A stretch of 10,231 bases of DNA from Limisphaerales bacterium (lineage in GTDB: Bacteria > Verrucomicrobiota > Verrucomicrobiia > Limisphaerales > UBA11358), in the NCBI GenBank assembly GCA_003455565.1, contig DMQW01000048.1, positions 1-10,231 of the forward strand. Reading direction: 5' to 3'. The notes under the pieces were generated by a model. It had not been told where the DNA came from and ran no database searches. It saw only the letters and a program-made list of their open reading frames with translations. How positions within the stretch are numbered: position 1 is the first letter of the stretch; each line of letters opens with the position of its first letter. A program made the translations under genes and the position numbers. Below, piece by piece: positions 7,268 to 10,231 of the stretch.

Positions 7268-8215
7268 ATGAAACTCACATTCGTCGCCATGCTCTTTGCT
7301 TCACTGCCGCTGCTCGCGGCGGACGAACCCAAACGTCCGCATATCACCGGGCTTTCGCACATCGCCCTGTATGTGCATGACTTGGACAAGTCGCGCGCCT
7401 TCTACAAGGATTTCCTCGGGTTCGACGAGCCTTACTCGCTCACGAACAAAGACGGCACGTTGCATCTGACGTGGATCAAAATCAACGACCGGCAGAGCAT
7501 CGAACTGTTTCCCGAACAGGCAACCAACAGCGACCGGTTGTATCACGTCGCCCTCGAAACCGACGATGCCGTGGGCATGCGGGATTATCTGGCCGCGCAC
7601 GGGGTAAAAGTGCCGGATAAAGTCGGCAAGGGCAAAATCGGCAACTTGAATTATTTCATCAAAGACCCGGACGGACACATCGTGGAAATGGTTCAATATG
7701 CACCGGATGGCTGGACGATGCTCGCCAAAAGAAAGTTTATTCCTGACACGCGCATTTCCATAAATATGCCGCACATGGGGATTTTGGTGGGCGATCTGGA
7801 TGCGGCAAAAAAATTTTACGAGGGCATTCTCGGCTTCAAAGAACTCTGGCGCGGCACAAAAAATCCCAGTGCGTTGAGTTGGGTTCACGAGCAGATTCCC
7901 GACGGGAAGGGATTTTTTGAGTTCATGCTCTATTCCGAACTGCCAGCCACGGACAAGCGCGGCAAGTATCATCACCTGTGCCTGGAAGTGCCGGACGTTG
8001 AAAAGGCCAAAGTGATTTTAGAGCAACGAGCGGCGCGCATCGGTTACACGAAGCCGCTGGACATCCAGACGGGCATCAACCACAAACGGCAGTTGAATGT
8101 TTATGACCCGGACGGCACCCGCGTTGAATTGATGGAACCACAAACCGTTGACGGGATTCCCGTGCCATCCTCGACCGCGCCACTACCAAAATTAACCACC
8201 ACGCGAACACCCTAA
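7268..8215 (+). CDS. Exported protein with two VOC (glyoxalase-like) domains
   Basis: This 315-residue protein starts at ATG 7268, ten bases after the FecR-LamG stop. Residues 1-18 form a signal peptide (cleavage near LLAA/D). Two vicinal-oxygen-chelate domains follow, at about 26-145 and 163-293. Each keeps a full set of candidate metal ligands: H31, E79, H93, E140 in the first and H169, E218, H236, E287 in the second. Paired sequence signatures are LSHIALYVHDLDKSRAFYKDFLGF (29-52) and MPHMGILVGDLDAAKKFYEGILGF (167-190), with KDPDGHIVEM and YDPDGTRVEL closing the domains. VOC enzymes include glyoxalases, extradiol dioxygenases, epimerases and resistance proteins. Most are cytoplasmic, so the signal peptide is noteworthy. 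A Pro/Thr-rich tail follows. The reaction cannot be assigned. Confidence 0.87.
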   Translation: MKLTFVAMLFASLPLLAADEPKRPHITGLSHIALYVHDLDKSRAFYKDFLGFDEPYSLTNKDGTLHLTWIKINDRQSIELFPEQATNSDRLYHVALETDDAVGMRDYLAAHGVKVPDKVGKGKIGNLNYFIKDPDGHIVEMVQYAPDGWTMLAKRKFIPDTRISINMPHMGILVGDLDAAKKFYEGILGFKELWRGTKNPSALSWVHEQIPDGKGFFEFMLYSELPATDKRGKYHHLCLEVPDVEKAKVILEQRAARIGYTKPLDIQTGINHKRQLNVYDPDGTRVELMEPQTVDGIPVPSSTAPLPKLTTTRTP

Positions 8216-8230
8216 TCAGAACCTTCTTTT

Positions 8231-9100
8231 ATGAAACCTTACAAACTCATTTTAGACGCTGCCATTGGGACAACAAAAGCCGGCGGGTCAAAAACACATG
8301 GCGGCACCAGTGCCAGTGCATTTACGTTGATTGAACTGCTGGTGGTCATCGCCATCATCGCGATTCTCGCTGCGATGCTGCTCCCGGCGCTGGCCGCAGC
8401 AAAGCAAAAAGCCTATGCAACCCAATGCTTGAACAATGCGAAACAGATAGGTTTGGCCACGTTCATTTATGCGGGAGATAATAGTGATTTTTATCCTTTC
8501 GGTGTGGATGTAAAAAATGATCCGACTTGGTATGACCCGACCGCCTGGCACTTTCTTTTATTGCCATTCGTGGGCGGCAATACGAATTCAGGATCGAAGG
8601 TTTATGCTTGCCCGTCCGACTTGGCGGGGTCAGGTGCTACCTATCCAGTTCCACCAGGCTACATTCGATTCCAAGAGGACTATCGCGCCAATGCATACAT
8701 GTTCCGCAACACCTCCATCGGCGCAAAAATGCCACTTAGCACCACGGCGGTTCACGCCCCTACCTCAATGCTCATGATTACTGAAAAGGAATATGACAGT
8801 CCTGATTTTCAGACAACCTCCGATGATTCGCAGGCATGGCTTACGGGTTGGAATGGCGGAAGTGGTAAGAACTATAAAAATTCTGGTTTTGAACGTCATA
8901 ATAAAATTTCCCCCATTGCCACAGCTGCTGACGGCCACGCGACACGTTTTAAGGTGCCACCGTATACTGGAGGCGGAGGCGCAGCGAATCCAAATTATTA
9001 CCCCGGTCTCGGCGACACGCGCATTGATACCAGCACGCTTTGGACGAGTCCCAGCCCCGAACTTTATATGCGCGATTTCAATACGCCGGGCGGATTCTGA
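8231..9100 (+). CDS. Type II secretion/pilin-like protein with prepilin cleavage motif
   Basis: This 289-residue protein carries a prepilin-type cleavage and methylation motif: AFTLIELLVVIAIIAILAAM at 30-49, with the expected Glu at +5 (E35) and Ala rather than Gly at -1. The leader before the cleavage site is 30 residues, long for a pilin; no alternative in-frame start was found. The mature helix is followed by a variable globular region with two cysteines (C66, C127). ERHNKISPIATAADGHATRF (221-240) resembles the H-X9-DG motif of the DUF1559-type pseudopilins of Planctomycetota and Verrucomicrobiota, but has ten residues between His223 and Asp234. Such proteins are highly multiplied in these genomes and their roles are mostly unknown. 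It follows the VOC gene by 15 bases, so it is probably co-transcribed with the sigma factor operon. Confidence 0.87.
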   Translation: MKPYKLILDAAIGTTKAGGSKTHGGTSASAFTLIELLVVIAIIAILAAMLLPALAAAKQKAYATQCLNNAKQIGLATFIYAGDNSDFYPFGVDVKNDPTWYDPTAWHFLLLPFVGGNTNSGSKVYACPSDLAGSGATYPVPPGYIRFQEDYRANAYMFRNTSIGAKMPLSTTAVHAPTSMLMITEKEYDSPDFQTTSDDSQAWLTGWNGGSGKNYKNSGFERHNKISPIATAADGHATRFKVPPYTGGGGAANPNYYPGLGDTRIDTSTLWTSPSPELYMRDFNTPGGF

Positions 9101-9134
9101 CCATCGCCGCTTCAACCGAAACGTGCAAAGCTGA

Positions 9135-9776
9135 ATGAAATTCAAATCCGCCCTCATTGCCGCCTGGTGTGCGGTGCTGTTTTTGTCAATCGGCCGCATG
9201 GTCTTGGTCGCCGATGTGGAAAAAGCTGACGAAGTCCGTCAACCACACACACCGACGTTGATTTTTTTTCTTACCGGAGTTGAAAGCCAGCAAGACGCGG
9301 ACTCCATCCGCGCCTCCGTGCAAAAACTTAAAAGCGCGACCACACTCGACGTCAACACCAACCGCAGCTACGCGTGCATCCGGTTCGATTCGCACGTTGT
9401 CAGCTACCATCAAGTCGCCCAGGCCATTGCCGAGGCCGGAAAAACGCTGGGAAAAAGTTACGACCCGTATCTGATTTTTTCCGTTTTGGAATACGGCCGT
9501 TCAAACAACGCGGCGAAGGTGGACGCCATTTTTGCCGGCAAGCGGCTGAACACCCGGGTCAACGTCAAGCCGCTGGATAAAAACAAAGGCGAATTTAGTG
9601 TTCATTTCCTGCCGTTGAAAGTTGATCCTAATGAAACAACTCCACAGGGATTTAATGGCGGCCATCTTCATCATCCGATCAGCGACCCGCCGCCGCAAGG
9701 ATTAGGGCTGACGTCCACCTATGTGGCGAACGCTGATTACCACCTTCGTGAAGATCCTGCGAAGGTGACACATTGA
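9135..9776 (+). CDS. Exported protein with degenerate HMA-like folds and a His-rich tail
   Basis: This 213-residue protein has an N-terminal hydrophobic signal (1-26, possible cleavage after LVA). Residues about 40-103 read like a heavy-metal-associated (ferredoxin-like) domain: a first strand TLIFFLTGV, a helix ADSIRASVQKL, strands around TTLDVNTNRSYACIRFDSHVV, and a helix VAQAIAEAG. The metal-binding CxxC that normally follows the first strand is absent; ESQQDA stands there instead. A second, weaker copy may occupy 111-162 (PYLIFSVLEYG... to FSVHFLPLKV). The C-terminal tail contains HLHH (177-180) and further histidines, which could bind metal. It follows the pseudopilin gene by 34 bases. 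The fold assignment is pattern-based and the function is unknown. Confidence 0.65.
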   Translation: MKFKSALIAAWCAVLFLSIGRMVLVADVEKADEVRQPHTPTLIFFLTGVESQQDADSIRASVQKLKSATTLDVNTNRSYACIRFDSHVVSYHQVAQAIAEAGKTLGKSYDPYLIFSVLEYGRSNNAAKVDAIFAGKRLNTRVNVKPLDKNKGEFSVHFLPLKVDPNETTPQGFNGGHLHHPISDPPPQGLGLTSTYVANADYHLREDPAKVTH

Positions 9777-10231
9777 AGCAGCGTTGCCTCGGCTTCTAAT
9801 TCAAACAGCAGATCATCCCGGCAGACATCGCATTGTGCGGATATGACGGGCATTTTCGTCAGCCGGTTTACCGCGAGCCATTCCGCAAAGATGCCGGCAT
9901 CCGTCCGGTGGCGAAAATAAGCCGTGGCATGGGTGAGGTCGGCAAAAGTGAATCCCCGCGAGCGCAGCATCGCCTCCACCACGTCCATCGTCAGTTCCAC
10001 CTGTTTGCGGACATCCCCAACCCACAAGGTTTTTCCGCCGGGCGCGATGCTAGCCGTGCCGGAAATGAACAGCCGCCGTTCGGCATTCGATGAAATTTCC
10101 ATCGCGCGGCTGAACGAACTGCCATAAGCCGGCGCGGGGCATTGCAACGGCGACGCGACTTCCTCGGCGCGGGAATTTATTTCGAGCGGGCGGAACGCCC
10201 ACGCCGCCAGCACGAGCGCGGTGCCGGCGGG
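9737..10231 (-). CDS. RidA/YjgF-fold protein, C-terminal part, possibly chorismatase-like
   Basis: The visible 164 residues run from the right edge to TAA at 9737-9739. The frame is open to the edge; a GTG at 10211-10213 could start it, but the upstream residues PAGTALVLAAW look like continuing coding sequence, so I treat the gene as truncated by the window. RidA-fold landmarks are RLFISGTASIAPGGKTLWVG, DVRKQVELTMDVVEAMLRSRG, DLTHATAYFRH and the closing DLLFELEAEATL. The segment before the fold (RPLEINSRAEEVASPLQCPAPAYGSSFSRAM) and the SGTAS motif resemble the longer FkbO/Hyg5 chorismatase-like branch more than small RidA enamine deaminases. It converges on the HMA-like gene and overlaps it by 40 bases. 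Confidence 0.75.
   Translation of the reverse strand, partial: PAGTALVLAAWAFRPLEINSRAEEVASPLQCPAPAYGSSFSRAMEISSNAERRLFISGTASIAPGGKTLWVGDVRKQVELTMDVVEAMLRSRGFTFADLTHATAYFRHRTDAGIFAEWLAVNRLTKMPVISAQCDVCRDDLLFELEAEATLLQCVTFAGSSRRW
9741..9767. repeat. Inverted repeat in the convergent gene overlap, possible two-way terminator
   Basis: CACCTTCG at 9741-9748 is the perfect reverse complement of CGAAGGTG at 9760-9767, with an 11-base loop. It lies within the 40 bases where the + strand HMA-like gene and the - strand RidA-fold gene overlap. A hairpin there could end transcription from both sides. No T-run follows on either strand, so intrinsic termination would be weak, and the repeat may be chance within coding sequence. 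Confidence 0.35.

Noticed and set aside
1..10231. CRISPR arrays, tRNA or rRNA genes, insertion sequences, attachment sites
   Set aside because: I saw no regularly spaced repeats, tRNA-like cloverleaf, rRNA sequence, transposase or terminal repeats in the window.

Overview
The window looks like a chromosomal piece of a Verrucomicrobiota bacterium, probably of the Pedosphaera/Limisphaerales type; a Planctomycetota origin is less likely. The call rests on gene content: a Rhodopirellula/Verrucomicrobium-type ECF sigma factor translationally coupled to a membrane FecR-LamG protein, a DUF1080 (3-keto-disaccharide hydrolase) protein, a Tat-exported xylose-isomerase-like TIM barrel, and a pseudopilin with the AFTLIELLVVIAIIAILA leader. 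Coding strands are moderately GC-rich, and most genes lack a Shine-Dalgarno sequence.

Region 1 (about 130-4947, + strand) is a tight four-gene unit: Tat-exported sugar isomerase-like TIM barrel, exported double-thioredoxin-fold protein, MFS transporter starting at TTG in a 4-base overlap, and exported DUF1080 protein. Gaps are 14, -4 and 24 bases. A hairpin with a T-run at 4904-4947 closes it. TIM barrels next to DUF1080 proteins suggest breakdown of 3-keto-glycosides outside the cytoplasm, with the MFS protein importing the released sugar. The dehydrogenase that would make the 3-keto sugar is not in the window.

Region 2 (about 4962-9776, + strand) is a second tight unit: ECF sigma factor, FecR-LamG candidate anti-sigma/sensor, exported double-domain VOC protein, pseudopilin-like protein, and an exported protein with degenerate HMA-like folds and a His-rich tail. 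Gaps are -4, 10, 15 and 34 bases.

Region 3 (9737-10231, - strand) is the C-terminal part of a RidA/YjgF-fold protein, possibly FkbO/Hyg5 chorismatase-like. It runs off the right edge and overlaps the last gene of region 2 tail to tail by 40 bases.

The most notable observation is a bipartite sequence, AGGTTG + T-rich stretch + CTGTCCTAAT + exactly 13 bases + GCTATT, found only twice in the window and both times in front of one of the two units (130-169 and 4962-5002). TGTCCT and GCTATT are 16 bases apart, as expected for -35 and -10 boxes. The inferred model is that the sigma factor transcribes its own operon and the glycoside operon through this promoter, with the FecR-LamG protein sensing a glycan outside the membrane. 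This is a hypothesis; the sequence shows the motif and the gene order, not the regulation.
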